From: Deltaproteobacteria bacterium
Lineage (GTDB): Bacteria > Bdellovibrionota_B > Oligoflexia > Oligoflexales > Bog-1112
Reading direction: 5' to 3'
Length of the DNA: 6,121 nucleotides
Assembly: GCA_003136475.1 (NCBI GenBank)
Contig: PLEQ01000359.1
Location: forward strand, 6,224 to 12,344
Position numbers and translations under genes: made by a program
Notes under the pieces: generated by a model
Told to the model about the DNA's origin: nothing
Database searches by the model: none
Seen by the model: only the letters and a program-made list of their open reading frames with translations
Part shown: positions 1 through 5,326 of the stretch, in pieces
Layout: each line of letters opens with the position of its first letter
How positions within the stretch are numbered: position 1 is the stretch's first letter

Positions 1-485
1 ACAAGGCCCGAAAAAGGCTCGTCGAGGATCAGGAACGTGGGATCGTGGAGTGTTGCCAAAGCAAGGCCAATACGCTTTTGCATACCGAATGAGCAAGCTG
101 CAAGAGGTCGCTTGCGATAGGAAACACAGTCCCAAAATTCCATGGCTCTTTGCACATGTTCCCAGGGTTGAGGAATTTGGTGGAGGAGAGCCGCATAGGT
201 GAGGACCTCCTGCCCGGTGACCCATTTGGGCAGCAAGATATTCTGCGGAAGGTAGCCAATTTGACGCTTAAGAAGATATTTTTCAGGCGTCAGACGTTCC
301 TGATCCCACCAAATTTCTCCGTCACTGGCATCGGAGTTCGCTGTCAGCAGATCAAATAAAGTTGTTTTGCCGGAACCGTTCGCGCCCAGTACGCCGACAA
401 TCTCACCTGCTTGGAGTGTGAAGTCGTCGGCGCGCAAGATGAAGCCTTGCGGATAGCTTTTGCTAAGATTATGAACCCGGATCAC
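1..485 (-). CDS. ABC transporter ATP-binding protein, 3' part outside window
   Basis: Nucleotide-binding subunit of an ABC transporter, expected on the cytoplasmic face of the inner membrane, where it hydrolyses ATP to drive a permease. The 161 visible residues hold the expected motifs in order: Walker A GANGSGKTT (about 34-42), Q-loop in GYLPQN (Q81), a variant signature CSFGMQKR (131-138) in place of LSGGQ, and Walker B plus D-loop as FLILDEPFSGL (151-161). The H-loop and C-terminus lie beyond the left edge. The SFGMQKR-type signature and short N-terminus are typical of the ABC-2/CcmA-like exporter class, not of importers. GTG at 485 is the only sensible start: the frame is closed by TAG ten codons upstream, with no other start codon between. 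A weak AAGGGG lies about 10 bases upstream. The 51-base gap after the permease gene suggests the two form one transporter. Substrate unknown. A Wzt-like polysaccharide exporter role cannot be tested, because the diagnostic C-terminal domain is not in the window. Confidence 0.93.
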   Translation of the reverse strand, partial: MIRVHNLSKSYPQGFILRADDFTLQAGEIVGVLGANGSGKTTLFDLLTANSDASDGEIWWDQERLTPEKYLLKRQIGYLPQNILLPKWVTGQEVLTYAALLHQIPQPWEHVQRAMEFWDCVSYRKRPLAACSFGMQKRIGLALATLHDPTFLILDEPFSGL

Positions 486-498
486 AGAGTGTCTACCC

Positions 499-510
499 CT
501 TTGCGCAAAG
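499..510. repeat. 12-base perfect palindrome before the ATPase gene
   Basis: CTTTGCGCAAAG is a perfect palindrome in the 51-base gap between the permease stop and the ATPase GTG. On the minus strand its last bases (AAAG) run into the GGGG that forms the only Shine-Dalgarno-like stretch for the ATPase. A short hairpin (CTTT/AAAG, loop GCGC) could therefore partly cover the ribosome site. It has no T-run and is not a terminator. It may be a chance palindrome. Confidence 0.4.
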
Positions 511-536
511 CCCTAGATCTATCGGCCTTGCTGCGA

Positions 537-1667
537 CTAGGCGCGATAGAAGAGTCCTTCTTGTGATGTATAACCATAATAGGCAATCAGACCTAAGAGC
601 GCCACAGCGAACCAGCTTGCATAAATTGCGGTCGCTACGAAGAGGCCCACGAGGAAACTGGTGAGAATAGGAATGAGCACGCGTCGAGCATCGATTTGAA
701 AGAGCACCGCCGGAACTATCCAGCATGGTGTCGCAGTGATGAGAAAAATACGTAGGGTCCCTGCGATCTGAGGCAAGACCATAGGCTTGTATGGCAAAGC
801 GCCAAGCCACCACAGGGTAGCGTGAAGAATGCCCAACAGACTTCCGACAAGACCCGCCACAATAAAAAGGGTATCCATATAGTGGCGATGAGAAACCCCA
901 CTACTCTTTTCTAACCAGCCTGCTTGAAGATCTTCTCCAAACTGAAAACAGAGTGCGCAGCTGCCCAGAAAGCCTCCCCAAAAAGCGATAGCAAAGGCCG
1001 CAATAAAGGGTAGCGCTAGGTAGGCCGTACAAGCCATAAGCAAGGCACACAGAAGGAAGAGGCCAAAGCAAAATTGCGCGACCCGGTTTCTGCTAAATAA
1101 GATCCGCAGGCGCCAACGCACCATGGCCTGACGCGAACCGATATTTATAGAGGGATGCCATCCCTTCCCCTGAGTCGACTTACGATCCCCTAGCAGACTG
1201 GCACTGAGGCTCACCAACACCATCATGAACCCGTAGAGCAAGCTTTTGCCAAGCGACCACGTGACCAGCATCGTATTCACCACATACCAGATCGGCCCAT
1301 AAATGACGCTCAGCACCAGGCAAATATGAAAGAGCGCAAGCGTTTTACGAACAGCAGGCTCTTCACCAAACAGCTGAATCGTTTTGAAGAGAGAACGCGG
1401 ACTGACGAAAAAGGCGCGTATCAGACGCCCGCCTGAGAAAGCCCCTGCAAAAATAAGGATCCAGGCCAGCACCATCGCAAAATCATCCCGCATCTTTGGG
1501 GAAATCTTGCGAACTTCCTGATTCAGAAAATCATTGAAGACATAATAAAAGAGCGCCAGAAGTATAAGGCTGCACAAGGCCACAACGCATTCCCGTATGA
1601 AGTTGTGCCATAGTTTGTGGAAGAAACTCAGGACATGGAGGGCTAAGAGAAAAGCGAGCTTTGGCAT
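537..1667 (-). CDS. Polytopic membrane protein, probable ABC-2-like transporter permease
   Basis: Integral inner-membrane protein of 376 residues with about ten hydrophobic segments by eye: roughly 24-46, 63-83, 110-133, 141-160, 197-217, 218-240, 264-290, 299-325, 331-349 and 350-366. A basic loop at about 161-196 (including MVRWRLRILFSRNR) should be cytoplasmic. The stretch FGEDLQAGWLEKSSGVSHRHYMD (split here as FGEDLQAGW and LEKSSGVSHRHYMD, about 243-265) recalls the amphipathic linker of ABC-2/EcsB-type permeases that contacts the ATPase. I recognise no strict family motif, so the permease call rests on topology plus the ATPase gene 51 bases downstream. ATG at 1667 is preceded by GGGTGA about four bases away, a plausible ribosome site. 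The gene follows the O-antigen ligase-like gene after 68 bases without a clear terminator. At this length and segment number it is unlike Wzm, the six-segment O-antigen ABC permease of about 260 residues. The substrate is unknown. Confidence 0.8.
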   Translation of the reverse strand: MPKLAFLLALHVLSFFHKLWHNFIRECVVALCSLILLALFYYVFNDFLNQEVRKISPKMRDDFAMVLAWILIFAGAFSGGRLIRAFFVSPRSLFKTIQLFGEEPAVRKTLALFHICLVLSVIYGPIWYVVNTMLVTWSLGKSLLYGFMMVLVSLSASLLGDRKSTQGKGWHPSINIGSRQAMVRWRLRILFSRNRVAQFCFGLFLLCALLMACTAYLALPFIAAFAIAFWGGFLGSCALCFQFGEDLQAGWLEKSSGVSHRHYMDTLFIVAGLVGSLLGILHATLWWLGALPYKPMVLPQIAGTLRIFLITATPCWIVPAVLFQIDARRVLIPILTSFLVGLFVATAIYASWFAVALLGLIAYYGYTSQEGLFYRA

Positions 1668-1735
1668 TTTTCACCCAATAGTGGTCTTGAAACACAGCTC
1701 AGATCTTCGCGCGCAGCTGCCCTCAGGTTTGCAGC

Positions 1736-2929
1736 TCACAACTTTGCACTGAGTACCAAAGCTGTGCACAGCCAAGTGAGCAGTAAGCGTACGGAAAAAT
1801 CCTGCATCGTATTCTGGGTCAGGGACGCAAGAAAAAAAGCCATCAGACTCTGGCCAGCAAGCGATCGTGCAAAAGGGTTCAAACCTCTCGCAGAGAACGC
1901 AAGAAAGGCCGCATGCCAGATCAAGAAGAAGCTTAAACCAATGATCCCGCCTTCTGCGAGGATTTGCAGAAAAACATTGTGAGCACCGTAAGGCTTCTTG
2001 AAGTTAGGCAGTCCGATTTGAGCATAATAAGGCAGTCTGTAAGCATCATCCATGCCCCAGCCATGCCCGAGCATGGGACGTTCCCACACCATGAGTGCAT
2101 GAACATGCCAGAAGGCCAGGCGGTCATCGGGATAAGTGCTAAATCGATCCATGCCTTTTGCAGAGAACGTACCCACGAATTTGTCTCTCACGATATTTTG
2201 TGTCGAAAAGACGAGCGTTCCGGCAAGAAGTAGACAGCCTAAACTGAGCCAGCGTTTGCGTCCACCAGGTATGCGGAGCAGATTCACCATCAGAACCAAA
2301 GCAGCCACCGCTTGCACCGTGCGTGATTGCGTGAGCACAAGTCCGATCGCTATGCTGACCACAAAGAGCGAGGCACCAGGCTTGCGTCGCTCGTGTTGGA
2401 GCCATTCCAGGGCGAGGGGCCAAAAAAGTAGAAGACCGTACGCGAGACTGAGTGGGTGCGAGTAAAAACCTCGAGGTCGAGCTTCATTAGGCACTATAGC
2501 CAAACCGTCAAAACGCCATTCAAAGAAGTACTGCGAGAGCAGCAGGAGTGCCCAGAGCCCGGTCACTGTTAGGAGACAGTACTTCAATGAGTTCCATGGG
2601 AGCGCAGACGGATTGGGAAAAGCCCATTTGAAGAGCCAGGGAAAAATTGCCCATGGCAAGTAACCGATAACCGATGAAACTGCTGTAAAGATAGGCTTGG
2701 CATTCAAGACCGTAACCAAACCCATCCATAAGACATAGGCAAGCGCAGCTGTCGAAGCTACCCAAAAGCTCCGTGACAAGGTCGGAAACGGCAGCTTATG
2801 CCGGTAAATCTTTACAAAGATGTAGAGCACGCTGAGTACCGAGACAATATTGGCAACGGAGGGGCCAAAGGGCAGTGACGCCACGATAAGATAAAGAAGC
2901 CAGTTTGCTTGGACGTCGGTCTTAGTCAT
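1736..2929 (-). CDS. O-antigen ligase / Wzy polymerase-family membrane protein
   Basis: Polytopic inner-membrane glycosyltransferase of 397 residues in the Wzy_C/WaaL superfamily. Members act on the periplasmic side. They either transfer undecaprenyl-diphosphate-linked glycan to lipid A-core (ligase) or join repeat units (polymerase). About eleven hydrophobic segments are visible. The family pattern is clear: a TQSRT segment (R203) in the middle, then a large periplasmic loop (about 244-320) with DDRLAFW (R270), RPMLGHGWG (284-292) and AHNVFLQ (H317, N318), followed by EGGIIGL (326-332) entering the next membrane helix. Conserved Arg and His in this loop are known to be essential in WaaL. Ligase and polymerase cannot be separated by sequence this way. 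ATG at 2929 overlaps the flippase TGA as ATGA, with AAGGA six bases upstream, so translational coupling is likely. The gene ends in TGA at 1736. No glycosyltransferases or Wzz are in the window. Confidence 0.9.
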   Translation of the reverse strand: MTKTDVQANWLLYLIVASLPFGPSVANIVSVLSVLYIFVKIYRHKLPFPTLSRSFWVASTAALAYVLWMGLVTVLNAKPIFTAVSSVIGYLPWAIFPWLFKWAFPNPSALPWNSLKYCLLTVTGLWALLLLSQYFFEWRFDGLAIVPNEARPRGFYSHPLSLAYGLLLFWPLALEWLQHERRKPGASLFVVSIAIGLVLTQSRTVQAVAALVLMVNLLRIPGGRKRWLSLGCLLLAGTLVFSTQNIVRDKFVGTFSAKGMDRFSTYPDDRLAFWHVHALMVWERPMLGHGWGMDDAYRLPYYAQIGLPNFKKPYGAHNVFLQILAEGGIIGLSFFLIWHAAFLAFSARGLNPFARSLAGQSLMAFFLASLTQNTMQDFSVRLLLTWLCTALVLSAKL

Positions 2930-4344
2930 TGCTGATCCTTGTTTTGAACGAAACTCAGGACCTGTGTATAGAGGCCCAAAAATTCCCGACGATTCATCAT
3001 AAAGCCAAAGAAGAAAAACACCACAGCTCCCAGTCCAACATTGGCAAAAAAGCTTGGGAGCTGTAAAACGAAGAGTACCAGGCCCATGAGGAATCCGGGT
3101 CCGAGAGTTTTAAACAGAATAGCGATGGGAAATTCGACCAAGCTTTTCCGAGCAGCCATGAAAACAATAAACGTTGTGAAAAATTTCCCTATACACATAG
3201 CAATCGCTATGGCATAGAGACTCGTTCCCCCGACTAGATACGCCAGGGTCGACGAAATCAGGACGCCGAGAGCGAGAGCTTTGGCATAAGTTCGGATCTG
3301 TCCGGTGAGGAAAAGGACCTGCTGTCCAAAAGACGCAGTAAGGACACTTAACGATGCGGAAAGGAAAATCCAACCTAGCACGCTCTCGATAGCTCGAAAT
3401 TTTTCGTCAAAGATGAAACTTAGGACATCTCCAGCGACAAACCAGACGCCAAATATAAAGGGAGAGAGGAAGAAAAGCAGGATCCAGAGGCTCCAGCGCA
3501 TGTGGGAACTCAGTGACTGCTTGTCTTGAATGATGACCATTTCTGAAAAGAACGCAGCTATGATCGTGTTGGCAATCTGCGTCAAGCTATGACCGAGGCG
3601 AGAAGAACCGGCATAGTATCCGGCTCCTGCTAGCCCACCAAAATGCTCGGCAAAAAAGATATCGATCCGTTCGCTCACAATGGTGAGGAGGATGACAACG
3701 GAGTAAGGGAGGGATTTTTGAAAGATAGTTCGGATACCGATCCAGTCGGGAGGGGCGAGTCCGAATTTGTAGACACTGTAGAAGCACGTGCTGAGGTTCA
3801 CCAGCGCGTTGCCGACCAAAGATAAGATCGCAAAAAGAATCGCGTCTTGTGAGTTTTTAATGAAAATAAGAATCAAAATGAGTGTTACGAGTCGGCAGAT
3901 CCCAATAAAGACGTTTGAAACAGCCACTTTCTGACTGGCGGATTGTACCCAGAGGACATCGACAACCGAGACGGCTAAGAGGAGGCTGAGGGGCATGATC
4001 AGTGAAAAATAGCTTTGGTAGGCGGGTACGTATCCAAAAAAGAGGTAAAGACAGGCCAGCAGGCCAATGCAATGCCCTAACTTGAGTACAAAGATACTCG
4101 ACATGAGCTTAGGAATCGCACTCGGGTCCTTACCCGCAGCAATGACACCATACTGGTTATATCCGAAAGAAATGACGGGAAGGACGAGCTCAATAACGGA
4201 GATTCCGAATAAAGCATAGCCGAATTTTTCAATTCCCAGGCGTTTCTGAGCTATGTGGATGATGATTAATGGGGCTATTTTATTTAAAATTTCGACAATT
4301 AGCCCCGAAAACACGGTTATGGAAATGCGTTTCTTGTAAATCAC
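2926..4344 (-). CDS. Polysaccharide flippase, Wzx/RfbX-like (MOP superfamily)
   Basis: Inner-membrane lipid-linked oligosaccharide flippase of 472 residues, a usual length for the Polysacc_synt/MATE-like MOP superfamily. These proteins move undecaprenyl-diphosphate-linked glycan units to the periplasmic face, where a Wzy or ligase protein uses them. The N-terminal block AQKRLGIEKFGYALFGIS (32-49) matches the RLG-x-x-x-FG pattern typical of the family. A second typical block is DIFFAEHFGGLAGAGYYAGS (228-247), the central half-repeat motif where these proteins read 'D..i...f.g...G.Y'. By eye there are 12 to 14 membrane segments. GTG at 4344 is the furthest upstream start, since TAA lies two codons before it. 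No good Shine-Dalgarno precedes it, so a start at the GTG of codon 11 is possible. It is the first gene of the leftward cluster. The ATGA overlap with the ligase-like gene supports a joint role in glycan export and attachment. Confidence 0.9.
   Translation of the reverse strand: MIYKKRISITVFSGLIVEILNKIAPLIIIHIAQKRLGIEKFGYALFGISVIELVLPVISFGYNQYGVIAAGKDPSAIPKLMSSIFVLKLGHCIGLLACLYLFFGYVPAYQSYFSLIMPLSLLLAVSVVDVLWVQSASQKVAVSNVFIGICRLVTLILILIFIKNSQDAILFAILSLVGNALVNLSTCFYSVYKFGLAPPDWIGIRTIFQKSLPYSVVILLTIVSERIDIFFAEHFGGLAGAGYYAGSSRLGHSLTQIANTIIAAFFSEMVIIQDKQSLSSHMRWSLWILLFFLSPFIFGVWFVAGDVLSFIFDEKFRAIESVLGWIFLSASLSVLTASFGQQVLFLTGQIRTYAKALALGVLISSTLAYLVGGTSLYAIAIAMCIGKFFTTFIVFMAARKSLVEFPIAILFKTLGPGFLMGLVLFVLQLPSFFANVGLGAVVFFFFGFMMNRREFLGLYTQVLSFVQNKDQQ
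2936..2940 (-). promoter_or_regulatory. Ribosome binding site for the O-antigen ligase-like gene
   Basis: On the minus strand AAGGA sits six bases before the ATG at 2929, inside the last codons of the flippase gene. Together with the ATGA stop/start overlap it fixes the ligase start and points to translational coupling. Confidence 0.7.
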
Positions 4345-4370
4345 GTTTTATAGAACCACTTTGACTTGTC

Positions 4371-4400
4371 TCGGGATTAATTTTCAATCGGGATGATTAA
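4371..4400. repeat. Direct repeat TCGGGAT(GA)TTAA in the flippase leader
   Basis: TCGGGATTAA at 4371-4380 recurs as TCGGGATGATTAA at 4388-4400, differing by a two-base GA insertion. The copies start 17 bases apart. They lie between the likely leftward promoter and the flippase GTG at 4344, where a regulator could bind. No known operator is recognised, and a chance duplication is possible. Confidence 0.4.
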
Positions 4401-4410
4401 ACTACGCTCT

Positions 4411-4437
4411 AATATAGACTTCATTTTTTCTTGGCAA
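4411..4437 (-). promoter_or_regulatory. Possible promoter of the leftward glycan operon
   Basis: On the minus strand TTGCCA (4437-4432) matches five of six bases of a sigma-70 -35 box, and TATATT (4416-4411) matches five of six of a -10 box. The spacer of 15 bases is short; the alternative hexamer TATTAG two bases on gives 17. Transcription would begin near 4403 and leave a leader of about 60 bases before GTG 4344. This is pattern matching only. Confidence 0.35.
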
Positions 4438-4464
4438 GTCACATTTCACCAAATTCGATTTCTT

Positions 4465-4493
4465 TTGACAAATAAATTATCCTCTCCTAACCT
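4465..4493 (+). promoter_or_regulatory. Sigma-70-like promoter with perfect -35 box
   Basis: TTGACA at 4465-4470 is a perfect consensus -35. After 17 bases comes TAACCT (4488-4493), which keeps the key T, A and final T of the -10 box. The predicted start is near 4500, eight bases before the long inverted repeat. It could drive a small RNA ending at the T-run, or a leader of about 235 bases for the histone-like gene. Confidence 0.5.
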
Positions 4494-4499
4494 TAATTA

Positions 4500-4585
4500 A
4501 TCTTAAATACGACATCAATATTTGCGCTGATGGTCACAAGTTGTTTGAAAATCGAAAAAAAATAATGATGTCGTAAATTTTTTTT
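4500..4585 (+). ncRNA. Candidate small RNA or leader attenuator (inverted repeat plus T8)
   Basis: Two 16-base arms, 4508-4523 and 4560-4575, are complementary at 15 of 16 positions. The outer ten bases pair perfectly (TACGACATCA with TGATGTCGTA), then one A/A mismatch, then TATTT with AAATA. The enclosed loop is 36 bases (4524-4559). Two bases after the right arm come eight consecutive T (4578-4585), as in an intrinsic terminator. With the TTGACA promoter just upstream this would give an RNA of about 85 bases, or conditional termination ahead of the histone-like gene. Points against: the loop is much longer than in ordinary terminators, and the stem is AT-rich. The arms could instead be binding sites for a dimeric regulator. 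I recognise no known RNA family. Confidence 0.4.
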
Positions 4586-4617
4586 GCTAAATAGTATTAA
4601 AGATCCGATGTTGTGTA

Positions 4618-4626
4618 TGTTATGAT
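4618..4626 (+). promoter_or_regulatory. Extended -10 promoter for the histone-like gene
   Basis: TGTTATGAT fits the extended -10 pattern TGnTATAAT with one mismatch. The sequence 17 bases upstream (TAAAGA) is a poor -35, which extended -10 promoters tolerate. It lies past the T8 run, so it would make expression independent of the upstream element. The start would be near 4633, giving a leader of about 100 bases. Confidence 0.45.
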
Positions 4627-4722
4627 GATATTAGTTCTGAGGTTGGGTTGTTGAAGTCGGGTTGAGTGAGTGAAAGTGGTTCTAATCCCCGAGTTTCGGG
4701 TAAAGACATAAACTACCTTTTG

Positions 4723-4728
4723 AGGAGG
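4723..4728 (+). promoter_or_regulatory. Strong ribosome binding site that decides the histone-like start
   Basis: AGGAGG is a full anti-16S match. It abuts ATG at 4729 with no spacing, too close for normal initiation, and lies six bases before the in-frame TTG at 4735, an ideal distance. It therefore argues for TTG 4735 as the start. Confidence 0.75.
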
Positions 4729-4734
4729 ATGGCT

Positions 4735-4956
4735 TTGGCAAAAAAAGCTAAGCGAACAAAAAAGAAGGCAACTAAGAAAAAAGCTAGCAAGAAAAAAGCT
4801 TCTCGCAAGACCGCAAAAAAAGCTGGTCGCAAAGCTGGGAAGAAAAAAGCTACCAAGAAAAAAGCTGGCAAGAAGAAAAAAGCAGGCAAAAAAGCCCGCA
4901 GAAAAAAGTCTTCTAAAAAATCTGCCCCAGAATCAGTCGATATGGGCGGAATGTAG
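4735..4956 (+). CDS. Lysine/alanine-rich histone H1-like DNA-binding protein
   Basis: Small, extremely basic protein, 73 residues from TTG 4735. By my count it has 32 Lys, 5 Arg and 13 Ala, with acidic residues only in the tail (E66, D69). Residues 2-63 are an irregular tandem of short units such as KKKAT, KKKAS, KKKAG and KKAGR, like the C-terminal tail of histone H1 and bacterial H1-like proteins (chlamydial Hc1/Hc2, AlgP-type tails). Such proteins bind DNA or RNA through charge and can condense the nucleoid. The tail SAPESVDMGGM breaks the pattern and may be a distinct C-terminal tag. There is no globular domain, signal peptide or membrane segment. AGGAGG six bases upstream selects TTG; ATG 4729 adds two residues and GTG 4666 adds 23. 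The gene ends in tandem TAG stops (4954-4959). It stands alone in its direction. The Lys-rich repeat can arise by convergence, so family membership is uncertain even though a DNA-binding role is likely. Confidence 0.8.
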   Translation: MAKKAKRTKKKATKKKASKKKASRKTAKKAGRKAGKKKATKKKAGKKKKAGKKARRKKSSKKSAPESVDMGGM

Positions 4957-5010
4957 TAGTTTCTTTTGAAACTATGTGCTCCAAGCCTTCTCTCTTCTAG
5001 AGAAGGGGCT
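4957..5010 (+). terminator. Two hairpins after the histone-like gene, possible 3' end
   Basis: The first hairpin starts right after the first stop: TAGTTTC (4957-4963), loop TTTT, GAAACTA (4968-4974). The second is stronger: CCTTCTCT (4986-4993), loop CTTCT, AGAGAAGG (4999-5006). It could be extended by AG/CT (4984-4985 with 5009-5010) past a two-base bulge. Neither is followed by a T-run, so they are not classical intrinsic terminators. They may protect the 3' end or act with Rho. Confidence 0.35.
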
Positions 5011-5017
5011 GCCTGGT

Positions 5018-5091
5018 GGGGCGAAAAGCTTTCTGATCGAGCGCAAGCGACGTCGAAATCCTCGCCCCTCCACTGTTCTATTAGGATTCGA
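5018..5091 (+). other. Possible RNA pseudoknot or two-state fold
   Basis: Two stems interleave. Stem 1 pairs GGGGCGA (5018-5024) with TCGCCCC (5062-5068). Stem 2 pairs 5053-5062 (TCG-a-AATCCT) with AGGATTCGA (5083-5091), nine pairs around one bulged A. The 3' strand of stem 1 lies in the loop of stem 2, which is the order needed for an H-type pseudoknot, or for two alternative folds. They share only T5062. Whether this DNA is transcribed is unknown, and no known RNA family is recognised. Confidence 0.3.
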
Positions 5092-5224
5092 GCGTTCAGC
5101 TCATAAATTCCAAAAAAATTTAAAAAGACCCTCTTTTATGATTCCTGCTTGCATTCTATCGAGTGCACACCCTAGCCCCCTATAAAGAGTCACTTTTAAA
5201 AATGGGCCTGCGTACTGTTTCAGC

Positions 5225-5272
5225 AGTCGAGCTATCATAATAGGTGTAGATGATTAACGCGGAAGCTCGACT
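5225..5272. repeat. 9-base inverted repeat upstream of the ImmA/IrrE-like gene
   Basis: AGTCGAGCT (5225-5233) and AGCTCGACT (5264-5272) are perfect inverted copies 30 bases apart. A shorter pair, ATCAT (5234-5238) and ATGAT (5250-5254), lies inside. The element encloses the -10-like TATCATAAT and ends 54 bases before the ATG, so it could be an operator over the promoter or a leader hairpin. No known binding motif is recognised. Confidence 0.45.
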
Positions 5273-5313
5273 TTGAGGGCTGAGCTTTGATTCCGTGTTT
5301 CCAGCAAAAAGCG

Positions 5314-5320
5314 AAAGGAG
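5314..5320 (+). promoter_or_regulatory. Ribosome binding site of the ImmA/IrrE-like gene
   Basis: AAAGGAG lies six bases before ATG 5327, a near-ideal site and spacing that fixes this start. Confidence 0.85.
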
Positions 5321-5326
5321 AAAGTC

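Larger units (their letters stand above)
4345..4734. other. Divergent AT-rich intergenic region
   Basis: About 390 bases between the leftward flippase and the rightward histone-like gene, much richer in A and T than the flanking genes. I see no credible gene here. It holds a possible minus-strand promoter (4411-4437), a direct repeat (4371-4400), a TTGACA promoter (4465-4493), a long inverted repeat with a T-run (4508-4585), an extended -10 element (4618-4626), a GTTG-rich stretch (about 4641-4665), a small CCCGA/TCGGG hairpin (4688-4700) and the AGGAGG site. A 23-codon extension of the histone-like frame to a GTG at 4666 has no ribosome site and is unlike the rest of the protein, so I treat it as leader. 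Confidence 0.75.
4957..5326. other. Non-coding, structure-rich region after the histone-like gene
   Basis: About 370 bases without a credible gene. The first 140 bases hold several inverted repeats (listed separately). Then comes an AT-rich stretch with AAAAGA-CCC-TCTTTT (5123-5137), too weak to call a terminator. TATAAA at 5181-5186 and TATCATAAT at 5233-5241 are -10-like, but neither has a good -35 box. The last 100 bases are the leader of the next gene, with a 9-base inverted repeat and a clear ribosome site. Confidence 0.6.

Noticed and set aside
493..901. Open frames on the minus strand overlapping the permease gene
   Set aside because: They are out of frame with the long polytopic protein, rich in Arg/Ser/Cys as shadows usually are, and have no ribosome sites or motifs.
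1716..1735. GCTGC/GCAGC inverted repeat as a terminator after the O-antigen ligase-like gene
   Set aside because: Only five base pairs with a ten-base loop and no T-run on the minus strand, so it does not argue for an operon break.
1964..2465. Plus-strand open frames opposite the O-antigen ligase-like gene
   Set aside because: The opposite strand carries a full family match with catalytic-loop motifs. These frames have no domain pattern or ribosome site.
4688..4700. CCCGA-GTT-TCGGG hairpin as a riboswitch or terminator
   Set aside because: Only five pairs, no T-run and no recognisable aptamer. It may tune access to the AGGAGG site, but nothing supports more.
4666..4734. N-terminal extension of the histone-like protein from GTG 4666
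   Set aside because: No Shine-Dalgarno before 4666, the encoded residues do not resemble the Lys/Ala repeat, and the AGGAGG site would lie inside the gene.
4976..5185. Rightward open frame of 69 codons starting at GTG
   Set aside because: No ribosome site, no recognisable protein pattern, and it overlaps the inverted-repeat-rich region. It looks like a chance frame.
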